Shown: piece by piece, positions 44,296 to 56,249 of the stretch
Layout: each line of letters begins with the position of its first letter
Position numbering within the stretch: the stretch's first letter is position 1
NCBI GenBank assembly: GCA_036362985.1
Contig: JAYGXS010000005.1
Location: 23,213,024 to 23,277,023 of the forward strand
Source of the DNA: Ligula intestinalis
Lineage: Eukaryota > Platyhelminthes > Cestoda > Diphyllobothriidea > Diphyllobothriidae
Reading direction: 5' to 3'
Length of the DNA stretch: 64,000 nt
Notes under the pieces: model-generated
Seen by the model: only the letters and a program-made list of their open reading frames with translations
Told to the model about the DNA's origin: nothing
The model's database searches: none
Program-made: the position numbers and the translations under genes

Positions 44296-46209
44296 CAGTA
44301 GATTGCATATCTGATGAAAGGTTGGAGGTTGAGGACTTAACACACATGTGAGGTTAATTATTTAGTCCATTGGGTTGACGTGAGGCGCAAAATGATGTTT
44401 TATAAAATTTACTTCCGTTCAGATCAGTAAACTGGGAGAAAATAGAGGTAAAATGGGTGAAATTTAACGTTTAATGGTAACCGAGAAGTTTCCTATGCTA
44501 TTTGACGCTGCGGAAAAGAACTTCTTGTTAGTGCATATTGCACTATAAAAGAACACTCATGAAGAGCAGGAACTTTTTTACTGATATCTGTTCGCAAAAC
44601 GGAAAAATTTTTTTTGCGTCTTTGAAATTGAGGTAAGTTTTATTATTAGATAACGCACTATTTTTGGAAAAAGAAGACCGAAATAAGTTTTAAAAATTAT
44701 ATTTTGCTGTTTATCCAAGTTTTTCGCCGTAAAAGTTATTAATAAATGTTTAAAGTTGTTTCTTGCTAATACATAATTGAAAATATATATTTTACATTTG
44801 AAGAGTTGCAGGCAGGGAATGACAATGAGGATTTTTTATTAGTATAGCGTAAATCAATCGATTATAAAGTCAATAAAAGTTGAAGACAGTTAAGATAACA
44901 CACATTTGAGTGAGTTGTCACGGGACATTGCGATACATTTTTCTCAAAAATAACCGTTGATTTTATTGCCACTCTAGATTTTATTTGTTTTTGACGAACT
45001 GAACCTAGAAGTTACCAAATATACTAAAAGATGTTCCAATTTATATAAAATGGTTAGTTCTTTCATTGAAAATGGAACATAATTTCAATAATTTTAGGGG
45101 AATCAATAAACTGGCCAAAATGTCTCATTCTGATCTTGACTTACTCATCAAAAAATTAAAATACGCAGACATTGGACGCCAAAATATATAAGTATAGCTT
45201 GTTTTCAAGAGATAACTTTTGTAGAATTTTTCTAAATCAATCTTGAGCATATTCATTTGCGACTTTTGTAGTGGGCATTCATTTTTCTCGGTCATGAGTT
45301 CACATGATTGGGTGGTTCTCAAACTATGACACAAAGACAGCTGCACAAGAAAAAATGTTTTAAAGCTGGTTATTAATGCAAAAAAATTTGAAATATATTT
45401 TATTTTTAAGGTTTTGGTGAGCACAAAGAGCATACTAAATATTCATGGTCAATTGACTAAAGCCAGTGAAAATTGTTAAGTCTTGATTAGAATTTCCTGG
45501 AAGATCTAAACCTCTTCGTAATAGAAGTATGGAAATAATTACAAAAAATACAGTGGATTGCAATAACTCTTAGTATACAAAAAATGGTACGTTTACAATT
45601 GTTCCCGACAATTCTATTGAAATTTATTAGTCACTGACCGGCATGCCCGCAAGTGAGCTTAAGCAATATATTACTCATGTGATCTCCCAATGGGGCATAT
45701 CAAGCGAGAACGCGGTTGCCTTAGTCCAACATAAGTCAAACTAAAACAAAATAAACGAAAGAAAGAAACAACTAGCAGTTCTCGCGAAAACGTGTTAGAG
45801 TACATACTTGAAATTTAGGCTCTTCGGTAACAGCCATACATTATGTTGCACGTAATTTGGAAGCATATGTATTGGAAAACTTGACAAAACGATTATTTTC
45901 CAACGTAAATTTTACTTGTGCTGCTTTATTTACTCGGTGGTTTTTGCATGAACGGGCTTTCTCCACAAGTAAAACTCTAGTTGATCTAGTACACCCAATT
46001 TCCACCTTTTCGAAATTTCTGACTTTGCTAAAAAATCTGATGTTTCTATAAAACGTTATATTCCTTCATAAATCATAATATGCCCTATTGTGAAGAACGG
46101 TCATTGCTTTATTGCTGCAAGACTTTGGGGGCCACCGTTTTGGCTGCTTTTGCGTAAGAGGGAGTTACTTGCAAAAATCGTTGGATTTCATGAGAAAGTG
46201 CACCTACTG
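44296..46209. mobile_element. Intact 1914-bp TA-flanked element (family B), non-autonomous
   Basis: The left end is CAGTAGATTGCATATCTGAT. The right end, reversed, is CAGTAGGTGCACTTTCTCAT. TA stands on both sides (44294-44295 and 46210-46211). The terminal inverted repeat is short and imperfect. No transposase frame exists; open frames inside are under about 105 codons. A second, interrupted copy lies at 31150-34335 and an end fragment at 14760-15204. The CAGTAG end is shared with family A, suggesting one transposase for both. Confidence 0.75.
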
Positions 46210-46337
46210 TACGTGGAGGTTAATCCCGAGATATTTCTGTCAAGTCGTGTTGCCAACTTTTGAAAAGCTCCTTTTTGACTGCTTCAAATAGGATAAGAAT
46301 AAAGGACAAAAGTAGTCTTAGTAGTGCACCTCAGCTA

Positions 46338-46836
46338 TCCCTAGTCCCAGCAATTTGTCCTCTGGAAACGGTGGTTTTAGGGAGTCTTGGGAAAGGGGAA
46401 CTAGGATATACAGCGAAGGAAATTCGTAGAAGTAAGTGGAAAGTGGAAAATTTTAACTGAATTGAATTTCCGCGGCCGCTGGGAGGAGTTGTTCCGCATG
46501 AACATTAAAGGTGTGCACGGTGCTATGTGCCGCGGATTATACTTAGCTTACACCAGAACGGTAAATTGGACCTCAGGCAAGTTGAAGTAGATGACCTAAC
46601 TACAATTTCTATCTTTGCAGGAATTTCAAAAACCTACATTTTCATAATCGGGTTTTTCCGCAACACATTAAACGATTAGGAAAATCTACAGATATAAATT
46701 TAAAACATTTCTAAATACAATGAAACAGAAATGCATTTAACGGTTATAAGAGTAAATTTAATTGTCTATCCTATTTTTCACCCAAAAAACCCCTAGGACC
46801 ACCGTTTCCGCGGGACAAAATGCTGGGACTAGGGGT
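46338..46836. mobile_element. ~500-bp foldback/MITE element
   Basis: TCCCTAGTCCCAGCAATTTG with CTCTGGAAACGGTGGTTTTA at the left is the near-exact inverse of the right arm (ACCACCGTTTCCGCGGGACA then AAATGCTGGGACTAGGGG). Arms are about 45-50 bp. The interior is AT-rich and non-coding. The target duplication is unclear. Confidence 0.7.
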
Positions 46837-47029
46837 TTGTGATGTGTACTACTTATACTACTGTTGCCGAACATACAGTATTCCGAGTTCTGCAAGCAAC
46901 TTGCCTAAGTTTATAAAATTTTTGATTATTTCTCCCATACCAACGAGAAAGCATTTACGAAAACTTATCAATAATAATGAGCAGCATTGGGCATATAAGT
47001 ACTTAAAAGAACTAAAGGAAGTTCTCAGT

Positions 47030-48200
47030 GTTTGTTAAGAATAATAAAATTTTCTCGATAACTCCCAAGCTGTGGAGACGTCAAAAATAGCTTTAAATTA
47101 GAACAATGAATTTAAATATTTTGTTGAGTATAAAATTTAAGGCAACCACTTTCCTTACATAAAAGAACTCGCCTTTAGTCAAAATATTTTTTAGATGTGG
47201 TAATAAGTGGATAATTAGATATTGAATATCGTGGAATAAATTCTCTCCTCATTTCGCTCGTTTTTGGTGTCTTCATTGATAAGTTTATGAATTGGGCTTT
47301 TGTTTGACGTTTACATTCAAACCTTTAAAATAAGATATAACTAAACAGCATTCATCGAAAAAACGAGCTTTTGTATATTATTTCCTATGCAGATGGCCAT
47401 GTAGGTGAAATTTGGAAATACTTCAAAACAGCAAACCACATTGTCAACCATACAACATGTCTCCTAGATAGCAAACGTATTGTTATTCACAAGATTATTA
47501 ACAAAAACCTTCCATAATAAGTTACCTCTTTAACAAGTGCTTTTATTAGATATTTAGCTGAAGAACTTCTGTGTATATTAACTTTTTCAAACGCAATGTC
47601 ACAGTGAAATTGGAGACTTTTGACAATTTCCTTAATTTATCTGAATAAAAACGATTAAATTTGACTGGAGATGAAAGAACATACTTTTCTCTTTATAGCG
47701 GATTATTTTCCGCTCAGGGGTATTAATTTCACGATCCGCAATAAACGTGCGAATGCAAAAGAACAGGCCACATTAATGACCATTTTTTGAAATACTTAGT
47801 ATTCGTCTGTCTGTTCCGTTTCTAAATAACGCTTGATCGGAACGTATTGTTGACAAAAAACTATATTTCTACATGACTGACATTCAATAAGGCCTTCTAT
47901 AGGTTGTCTTCGCGGTAACATATGAAAACTTTGTTTACGCACAAAACCAGATGTGCGGTATAAGAAAATATTCAATCAAAACTTTTTCTTACTGCATTTT
48001 ATGCAAAAAACTTCACAGAATAGCTAAATATAATTTTTAAAATTCTATCGCTGCTTGTTTCTGAAAATAAATGCGATTCCTTAAACTTTGCTTTAGTTCC
48101 ATTTTATCAACTTCGAACAAAATTTTCCAGCTCTGAAAGGGATTACTATCCCACCTTTTTTACTCATTATCGAACTCTTCCACAGCACAATTTTTATCCG
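47030..48200 (+). repeat. 1.1-kb dispersed repeat, family C, copy 3
   Basis: Collinear with 62840-64000: AATAAAATTTTCTCGATAA, CAAAACAGCAAACCACATTGTC, TCTGTGTATATTAACTTTTTC and CTCTTTATAGCGGATTATTTTCC-like blocks occur in the same order. A reversed copy is at 11560-12645. No protein is recognised. Confidence 0.7.
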
Positions 48201-48599
48201 AAGAAAGTTTTGTTCTGTCTTTCCTTATAGCATAGGGAATTTCTTTAATTTAAATTTACTCATGATTTAGCCAAAATGAGAGCCTATTTTCCCCAATAAC
48301 TCTAATTAAGAGGGCAGTTTTCCAAACCAAAGCCCTTCTTAAATCCCCTCATTTGATCAAAATAACCTGTCCAGATACACGCTAAACTACCAAGTGAAAT
48401 TTCGTCATAAAAGTTGTTTGCAGGACTTGCAGGACTGTAGAAATAGTTAAAACATGCAGCAGATTGCCTATGGCCTTAAATCTCACCTGAAGTTCTGGAG
48501 GGTGTTCGAGATTTAAAAAAATCACTTACCTAGTGTTGCAATGTTCATCATTGTGCAGCCTAGTCTCACTTTATTTAAGTCATGGCGAGATGCCAGCTG

Positions 48600-49231
48600 C
48601 AAAAAGCATATTCGTAAGAATTAACTACTCAAGTACTAAGAGGTTTTATCATTGATTTGCGATACTAGTAAAAAAATCAAATAACATTAATAGAAAGCAT
48701 GCAGATGAATATTCCTTCTTGTATTAGTTTTGTAGCCAATTATGCCGTCTTCCAATTTATATTTGAAATAAAGTTTTTTCGGGTTTTAAAAAAGTTTCTA
48801 ACTATGGGACCTTTTTGAACCCGGAAATATGCCTTTTTAGTGCATTCTCTGCGTCCATTTTTAAAGTTTTCTACAAAGGTTCCAACCTTATCCACATCCA
48901 TCGCAAAATTTAATGTACTATATGTGCCCAGTTCCGCATTCAAATTGAAGAAGACCTAATTTACAACCAAACGGGTTAAAGGAAGAATATTTTTGCGCAT
49001 GCTTCCTATAAATTATGTTGGAACTCAAAAGGCAGTTAAAATTTCGGAGAAAAGTGCATACTAGTCAAGTAGCCATTTTTGCAGCGTTTATTTTTCGGCA
49101 GCCGCTCAAGAAGAAATCTTTTCAAAAGCCGGAATCCTGATGTGACCAAAATATATTGTGATTAGGCTGCACGAGGCAAAAACAAACTTTGGAATTTCGG
49201 GTGACATTTCATGAGATAGGTTATCTACGAC
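48600..49231. mobile_element. Degraded family A inverted-repeat element
   Basis: The right end reads TTTCGGGTGACATTTCATGA then GATAGGTTATCTACG, equivalent to 41668-41705. CTTTTCAAAAGCCGG and GTGACCAAAATATATTG match 41560-41600. The left half is too eroded to give a terminus. Confidence 0.55.
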
Positions 49232-50489
49232 AATATTCCTTCTCTTACTCCTCTGGTAGCAAAGTACGTCTTCAGCAAACTTTATCTTTGGGGAAAGAGT
49301 ATCTTTCGATTTGAAAATAAACTCATTTAACTGCCGTTTAACGTTGAACGCGACCTTCAACTAAACTTGCATTCAAGGTACCCTAACTACCTGCTCATTA
49401 TATTTGTTTCACGAGAAGTTACACATTGCTCTACGCCATGAGGAAGATGTCGCATAATCTTCACCAAATATTGCAATGGATGTGAACCGCGTTGTATACC
49501 CTCTCTAAGGAGCATTGATGCATAAACATGCACGATGCTTTTTAATGGATACTTCACAATCCACAAAAATCCCCTAGTTATTAACTCTTTTAAAATCGAA
49601 AGGCACTCTTCCAGACCGTATAAAAGTTGAAAAAAGAATAAGCTTACCACCATCAAATACAAGGCAAACCCGTAAAGCTTCAGTATAAAAATGGCCATTT
49701 TCAAACCAGAGTTACTTTCGGAATTTCGAGTCGAACAACAGGCAAGAGCCCAATAAAAGCTTCGTCCCTATGAAAAATTTTTTCCTATTGAACAGAGCTG
49801 ATGGAAACCAGTCAATTTTGTTCAAACATTTGGTTCTGCTCCCAGTCGTTATCCTTCTACTGTTTTCCTGTAAGTTTTCGCGATGTTTGGTCTGAGGTAG
49901 GAGACCGCTCCTGTGCCCATCGAGTTTAGGCCATCGCGAATCATTTGTAAGCAAATGCGTGTGCGGGGCAGATTAATCGTCATTTTGCGTGGACTTTTGT
50001 GGCCCACGGAGGGACCCAACCTCGGCCCACAGGGACCAGGCTGCAGATGCCAGCGCTTGCGGCTTCATGTCCTCTTATGACCCCACTGTCCTCAGCAGTT
50101 TGTCCACGTGACCTTGTGGCATTGTTTCGCCCCCCCCTGCCCCCTTCCGGATGCCGGCGCCACCGCCGGGATGACTCATTCACTGCGCCTCCAGCTTCCG
50201 TGCGCCAAGCTGAATCGCTCGGCGGCGGCGGCCGGCCGAGCTGAGCGTGCGCCAGCGGAGCGAATCAACGGGGTGACACATTCTAATTACAACCGGCCAC
50301 GAGCAAGGAGAGCACAGTGTTCGCGGTAGAACACTGCCCGGTGGCCCGGCCCCCAACCAGCACTCTTATGCGACAGCCGGGCCGGCACTCGAGCCTGAGC
50401 GAGTCCGGGGAACCACTCGTGCTGTTAGAGGGAAAAGGAAATGAGAGAACGAGTGAGAAATACGCCTTTTTGAAGGTGACAGGGAGCAT
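49232..50489. other. No gene recognised; GC-rich island at 49990-50420
   Basis: 49990-50420 is strongly GC- and CpG-rich (GGCGGCGGCGGCCGGCC at about 50220) in an AT-rich setting. Frames on both strands overlap and show no domain. The rest is AT-rich without features. Confidence 0.4.
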
Positions 50490-51950
50490 GCTTTATTTTG
50501 AAGGTAATATCCAAAATGGTCAGCAAAAAATGGCTCCAGTCACGGAGACGAACGGATAAGGTAAGGGGTCATGGTAAAAGGTCATAGAATACTAAAAGTT
50601 AAAGGTTCACATGATATCCACATCTTTTATGGAGACAGGTCGGATTTAAACTTCTTAATTTCCTTTTCTTAACACGTGAGCTAGCGTGAAAGGAATGGGA
50701 GTACACAGTGCTGATATGTCGATGTACGACAAGACATACGACGGAAGCTTCAGCGCACAGTACGGGAAGACTTCACAGCCATTAGTTCAGAGTGGAGAGG
50801 GTGAGCGACCTCATTAAGGATGCGATCAGCAAATCGCTTGACCATTTTAAATCTCGCTGTATTATAATGTCAACTAAAAAAAACATAGGAAGCACTGGCA
50901 ACTAAAGAGAGCATTAGAAAGATACGTTTAAGAATGACCAGGCCTTTTAAGTAAGGTTGGAAAAATAACTGGACAGTAGTAAAGCATTACATCCAACATG
51001 GTGAGCAAATATTGTCTCAACCCACAAGGAGACCGCGGGATAACTTAACAAAATACTCAAAAATGCAGAGGGTTGCATAAAATCCACATCCGTTACGCAG
51101 TCACGTACAATCTCAGCTTCTGGATTTCCTGTTCTGTACACGTGAGGTAGCGTGCCAGAAGTGAGTGCACAGAATGCTGATATGCCGATGTACGATAGAT
51201 AGATAGATAGAGAACTATATTTTGATGATAATATCAAAATTTTCAGCAAAAAAGTGGCTCCATTCACGGAGAGTAAAAATAAGATCAATTATGGGGTCCA
51301 AAAAGCTCAAGAGTAAACGGTCAAAGATAATAAAATGCTCAAAGTAAGAAGTCGACACGGTTACCACATCTGTTATGGAGACAGGTCTGCTTTCAGCTTC
51401 TCAATTTCCATTTCTTCACACGTAAGGAATCGTGCTAAGAATGGGAGTACCGAGTACTGGTAGGCCGATGTACGGCAGGTCATATGACGGAAGCTTCGGC
51501 GCATGGTACGAGAAGATTTCGCAGCCATTAATTCAGAGTGGAGAGGGTGAGCGACCTCACTTAGAATACGGTCCACGAAATTCTTGACCGATTTAAAATG
51601 TCGCTGTATGATGAGGTCAGCTAAAAAAACATAGGAATAACCGGCAGCTGAAGAGAGCATGCGGAGAATACGTTTAATAATAAGCAAGTCTTTCTGGAGT
51701 AGTGCATGACATATGTCGGAAGCTTTGGCGCATAATACGGAAAGACTTCGCAGCCACCCAGAATGCGGTCAGTGAATTGTTTGACCGCTGTAAAGTGTCG
51801 CTGTATTGTAGTAGCAACAGAACGGCATAACAAACGCCGCCAGCTGAAAAGAGCATTCGGAGGATACGTTTAAAAATCAACAAAGCTTTTTTTAAGTAAG
51901 GCTGGAGAAATAACTGGAGAGCAGTAGAGAATGAGAGTGAGACCACAGGG
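50490..51950 (-). mobile_element. Cluster of at least three LINE 3' ends, head to tail
   Basis: Minus-strand protein tails occur at about 50630-50940 (frameshifted), 51090-51190 (short piece), 51373-51690 (open 104-codon frame ending EKLKADLSP) and 51690-51950. Each carries the RILRML...HPLHSEL...RTSAYQ...LTCEE pattern or part of it. Untranslated tails with GCTCCAGTCACGGAGA or GCTCCATTCACGGAGAG lie at 50500-50620 and 51210-51370. All are 5'-truncated. A GATA microsatellite (51185-51211) lies inside. Confidence 0.6.
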
Positions 51951-52269
51951 ATCTATAAGTCACCAGACTAGGGTTTGAGGTGTGTGATAGGAGTGTAATC
52001 ACCGGAAATAATATAGGAGTTCACGCATTTTAATGAATAGGGTATCAAAATGAAGAGACAATGACAGATTAAATGTTAAAGGAACACCAAGGTACCGGAA
52101 AGTGGATACCTTAATTGGGCTTTGGGGAGGTTCATTCTTTTCCTTTTTCAAGCTTGGTTAAACACTAGAAAATGTATATGTTGAAAGATTCGGGGTCCAG
52201 CTATGCTATCACTTTTATCATCCCTCAAGGATAATTAAGAAGAGGAGGCAAGTTCATGGACCTAATTGT
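51951..52269. other. No feature recognised
   Basis: AT-rich spacer between the LINE cluster and the next PLE-end motif. Confidence 0.4.
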
Positions 52270-52312
52270 ATTTGAACGGACGTTTCGGAACCCTTCTCGC
52301 TTCCATCATCAG
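52270..52312 (-). repeat. PLE-end hairpin motif with hammerhead-like core (reversed copy)
   Basis: The reverse complement reads CTGATGA, TGGAA-GCGAGAAGG-GTTCC, GAAACGTCCGTTC. The stem is GGAA/TTCC, where copies at 17.7 and 26.4 kb have GA/TC at the base. This paired change supports a real hairpin. Confidence 0.6.
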
Positions 52313-54330
52313 AGTATTGTGGTTGCTGCTTCTGGTGGTCTTGGGTTAGCCAGCTTTGCCATCCGCCTCGTATTTCATCCGTGCTGGACGCGCGAACTTT
52401 GACCAGTCCGTTTGTTGCCGACTGCATTTGCTCTTCCGGAGGTTGGCTGCTGGTGGGCTTGCGTGACCTTCGTCCCCTCTGCGGTCAGCGTAGTTGTAGG
52501 CGAGTCAGTTTACTTGCTGACCTCCCCCACGTCAACCGGCGTACTGATCACTCGTTGCTGTTCACTAGAGTTGTTCTTCGCGTCGCGGGTGTGTCGGTGA
52601 AACAGTGTTTGATGTTGGTCGCGTGACCTCCGACCTCCACCCCTGTTTTCCGTGAGGTAAGGCTCTCGGTTCTACGTACTCGTTTGCCCTGCTGGCTCTG
52701 GCCGACTTGATCCGAGCCTTGTTCAAAGCGCATTTGATTAGAAATGACCGACATGAATTCAAAAAGCCGTGTAGCGTCGTTCGCGGAGGAGAGACTCTGC
52801 CAATTCAATGAGTCAAAAAAATTTTTGATTAAACTGATCTCTGTGTGGTCATAATAATGATAGGTACGAACGGCGGTAGCCTTTTTCGCAAAAAAAAGCG
52901 GATTAACAGTGAATTACTGTATAATCACTTTGGAAGATGTCCTGCTTAAATTCAACGAAGAGGAGAGCAATACTGTTTGCAAAAATCAGACCTAATATAT
53001 GATTGTGTCTTGTTGGGGATCGGACAAGTCAAGACCTGTTAGAAAAATTAATGGTAGGATTATGTCGTGGGGTCGTCTGGGGAAAGTGTGATGCGCACCA
53101 CGCGGGCTAACATGCACCTGATTGTCGGGGAAAGGACGGCCAAGGCATGTTAGGGAACAAATTCGAGTGCAATATTTTTGTTAAATAAAAAAGTTACGAG
53201 GGCAAGTTGGGTCGCTTACTCAAACCTTGGGAGAAGACACTGACATGAGCTTTAATATCATCGCTAACCCCCCGCCAGACCAACGGCGAACGCGCATATA
53301 GAGCGGGAGTGTGCCCAAGCCTCGGGCGAGGTAACTGAGACACATTTCCCAATGGTATCACCAACACCAACTAGGAAAAAGTTTAAAGAAGAACAAAAGT
53401 GGCGAAATTATGTAAATCACCCGACTTAAAATGGTAAGTAAGCTATAATTCCCGTGGTTAGTTCAAAAGGCCAACTTTTCTTAGTTTGCCGATTATAGCA
53501 ATTATGGAACGCGGTTGCCTTCGAAGAACCGCTCTACAGTACAATGTCATCAGCAGATTCCAGCTGGATCGATGGTGGGCGTGCAGAAGCGGAAGATTAT
53601 AGATAATTCAACCTACTGAAAAATTGTAAGTATATATTATTATAGGTTATTATAGGTAGAAAATATATGGCCCCACGACATACTCTCATAAAATTAATGA
53701 TATCTAAGAAAGACTGAAATCTAGGTGGACAAAAGTTTGAAAGTCAGCATCACTTTAACTTCAAAAGCGGAGTCTGAAATCAATTTAAATATTTAACTGA
53801 CGACCAGCATGGCCTCATACAAAAGGCCTGCCTGTTATCAAGAAGGGGGCAACTCCTTCACTTAAGCCTTACGCATCGCTCATAAGCCTCGCGCATGTGC
53901 ATGTGTTTAAAGTACCCTCATTGGCCTTAGCTCTCGTCCCAGGCTGGTGATCTTTCTTGCGCCAACGGGTCCATCTGGTTTCGCACTTGCAGTATGGCTA
54001 GATGAGCTGGCTGAGGTGATGCCTGCCCCTGCTTTAGGTCCAGATGGTTGTGCGGTTCCGAGTGTGTTCGCCATGGACTCGCAGGTATACGGAGTCATGT
54101 TAGGACTCTGTTCACTTTTGCTACTTCGTTCACTGAGCTGCGTTCGGAGGGCTTGGTAGGTTGTGCGAAGCGCCATATTGAGGGAAACATGCTACCTCAT
54201 ATGTCTGAAGTCGTTAAGCGACTGCCTGTGATTGCACTGGAACGAACTTCTAGGCACAATGGCACAGGCAGTTAGATCTGCGAGCACCCTTCTTCCATCA
54301 TATTCCAGATGTCAATCGACAAAACTTTGA
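52313..54330. other. No gene recognised
   Basis: Overlapping short frames at 52381-52808 and 53907-54275 lie in GC-richer sequence but carry no domain. The rest is AT-rich. Confidence 0.4.
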
Positions 54331-54485
54331 GCCCATGGTTTAGTGGTAGAGTGTTCCACTCAATGACTAAAGGTTCGGGATCAAAATCCCGGATGGTGCA
54401 CACTTGGGATGGTGTATAACTGGCTGATAAAGGCTAAAAAGCCAGGAATGACCATTTCAGTCTGCCTTGCCTTCGTCAGCTTCCT
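54331..54485 (+). mobile_element. tRNA-derived SINE
   Basis: GCCCATGGTTTAGTGGTAGA (A-box region) and GGTTCGGGATC (B box, 54372-54382) form a tRNA-like head. TGGCTGATAAAGGCTAAAAA followed by GCCAGGAATGACCATTTCAG is the shared body. The tail CTTGCCTTCGTCAGC parallels CTTGCTTTGTCGG of the 36-kb copy. Confidence 0.7.
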
Positions 54486-54764
54486 CTCCATTATATTCAT
54501 ACGTCAAGTCATATTTATGTATATATTTATATCTATATTCATATGAAGAACGAAAGCATTTGGACGATTATCTGATAGGAACGTATTTGGTTTAGCCCAC
54601 AATCCCAAGGATGTGTAGCAGTGAAGAAGACAGTCACGTCCTTACGGCCGTAAATTAGGCACATATCACTCAGCTGCACCATTTTCTAGCTGCTATTTCT
54701 AGTGGCTGTTTAGCAGAACGAGCCCTGCTCCCTTAGAATCGGGCTAGACACCTACTACAGGTGA

Positions 54765-54970
54765 GTGAGGGTAGACAGTGCAGTAGTACCGGCGCAAAGT
54801 CTACTGTCACTATATACTAAGTACAGGCGGTATTTATGGCTGCGGCCACGCTCCCTCCCTGAGCGGTCATCTCGACTCGTCTTGTCACCATTTAAACGCA
54901 GTGGAGAGGGTTTAGAGTGCAATAGTCAGCGGCGCGTCTACCATCACTATAATGGGCTCCAGCTACCGTC
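54765..54970 (+). repeat. Dispersed repeat shared with 18597-18790
   Basis: GGTAGACAGTGCAGTAGTACC, GCGCAAAGTCTACTGTCACT and ATACTAAG follow the order at 18599-18653. Confidence 0.55.
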
Positions 54971-55499
54971 CCTGCTCTCGAGCATGTGGCGGATATCACC
55001 GATTATGGTGGTCGAACTATCACAGGCACATTGGGACACAGTTTATCCTAAGCTGATATGGTGAACGTCCCTTCATGACCGACAGGATAAATGTCATGTA
55101 GGTAAATGGTTCGAACGTTGAGATCGCTTAAATTCAGTTATTAAAAAAACCGGGTTCAAACCAAAGATCGACGGACCTGGGATTGGTTATGGCGGACTAG
55201 CATAGTATAGAAAGAGAGGTTCTGTGAACCTGGTTTACTTTGTCATAGCTACTTTCACTCATTAGCATATTTGGACACATAATTTGTTTTTGTGACGATT
55301 AATTGGGAGATTGCTTCCAATTCTCTGAGTACTAGCCCCAATAAACTGCACGATGGTATGCAGACCACCACGCTTAATTGGAAATCATCCAGTGCTGAAC
55401 TCCTTACACAAGGACTTCTGATAATGCAGCAGTCACAGGAATCTGTAGTGGGCGTTAGCGCCTCTATTGAAACCCGTGATTGCTGACTCATCACCCCAA
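54971..55499. other. No gene recognised
   Basis: GGGTTCAAACC at 55151 resembles a polymerase III B box, but no A box accompanies it. Confidence 0.4.
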
Positions 55500-55930
55500 G
55501 GCCGCAGTCACCCCAACTGCCGGCACCCTGTCCGTTTCTCGCTCAGTGTCCTGCGCGACCTACTAACATACGCAGTCTTGGCTGCGCTCATATTGCGACT
55601 TAATCTCGCGCGGTGCAGCCAACCACAGGCCGACTCACACAAGACCTCAAGGCGGTGGCTGCTGGCTAGTGACACGTGGGATTCCATCCCGAGCGGGACG
55701 GAACAACGCAGTGTCTTTGACCGCTGTGACGACACCACGCTCTCCCACGGAACTCATAGTCAAACGCTATGCCAGACTGAGTGGCAACTTTCTCTTAACT
55801 CTTCTGTACACAATATATTGTTCCTAATACTCTGGCCTTCCCACTGTCTTCTCTCTTAAGGAACTGGCCCTGGAAAATCGCAGCTATTAGGGTTAAATCT
55901 TCTTGGCCTTAACTCTACTCGATAAATCCT
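55500..55930 (+). repeat. Dispersed repeat, family E, longest copy
   Basis: The GC-rich head CCCTGTCCGTTTCTCGCTCA parallels 21110. The tail CTTCTGTACACAATATATTG, TTCTCTCTTAAGGAACTGGC and GCAGCTATTAGGGTTAA parallels 21370-21475. The 130-codon frame across it is not shared by other copies and is probably accidental. Confidence 0.6.
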
Positions 55931-56170
55931 TAGAAGGAATTGGCTTAAAAGCATTACCTGTTTTTTTTCTAACTGATATTCCATAATGTTTTGCAAAAAT
56001 GTCCGTCAGACGTCAGACTAAGGCCCAAGACGTCACTTTTAAAAGAGAGATTGTGCCAGAGCAATAAGGCTTCCTGCTTACTTTGCGCTTAATTTCGAAA
56101 CGCAACGAACGAACTTCATGTTGATTAAGTGGTCACTGTTTCGATGTAGAATTTTCAGGCAGTTGGAAGA
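55931..56170. other. No gene; small family A fragment at the end
   Basis: GCTTGTTCAAAAGCCGGCAT at 56172-56191 matches the inner right arm of the family A elements. Confidence 0.4.
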
Positions 56171-56249
56171 AAGCTTGTTCAAAAGCCGGCATCGAAAATA
56201 AGTACTACTACAGGCCAACTTAAATTATTTCGAATTAATACTCCAAAGA

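Noticed and set aside
50108..50559. GC-rich overlapping frames as a possible gene
   Set aside because: Frames on both strands are open because of composition; no splice-consistent domain could be built.
55467..55859. 130-codon plus-strand frame
   Set aside because: It lies on a family E repeat whose other copies do not keep the frame.
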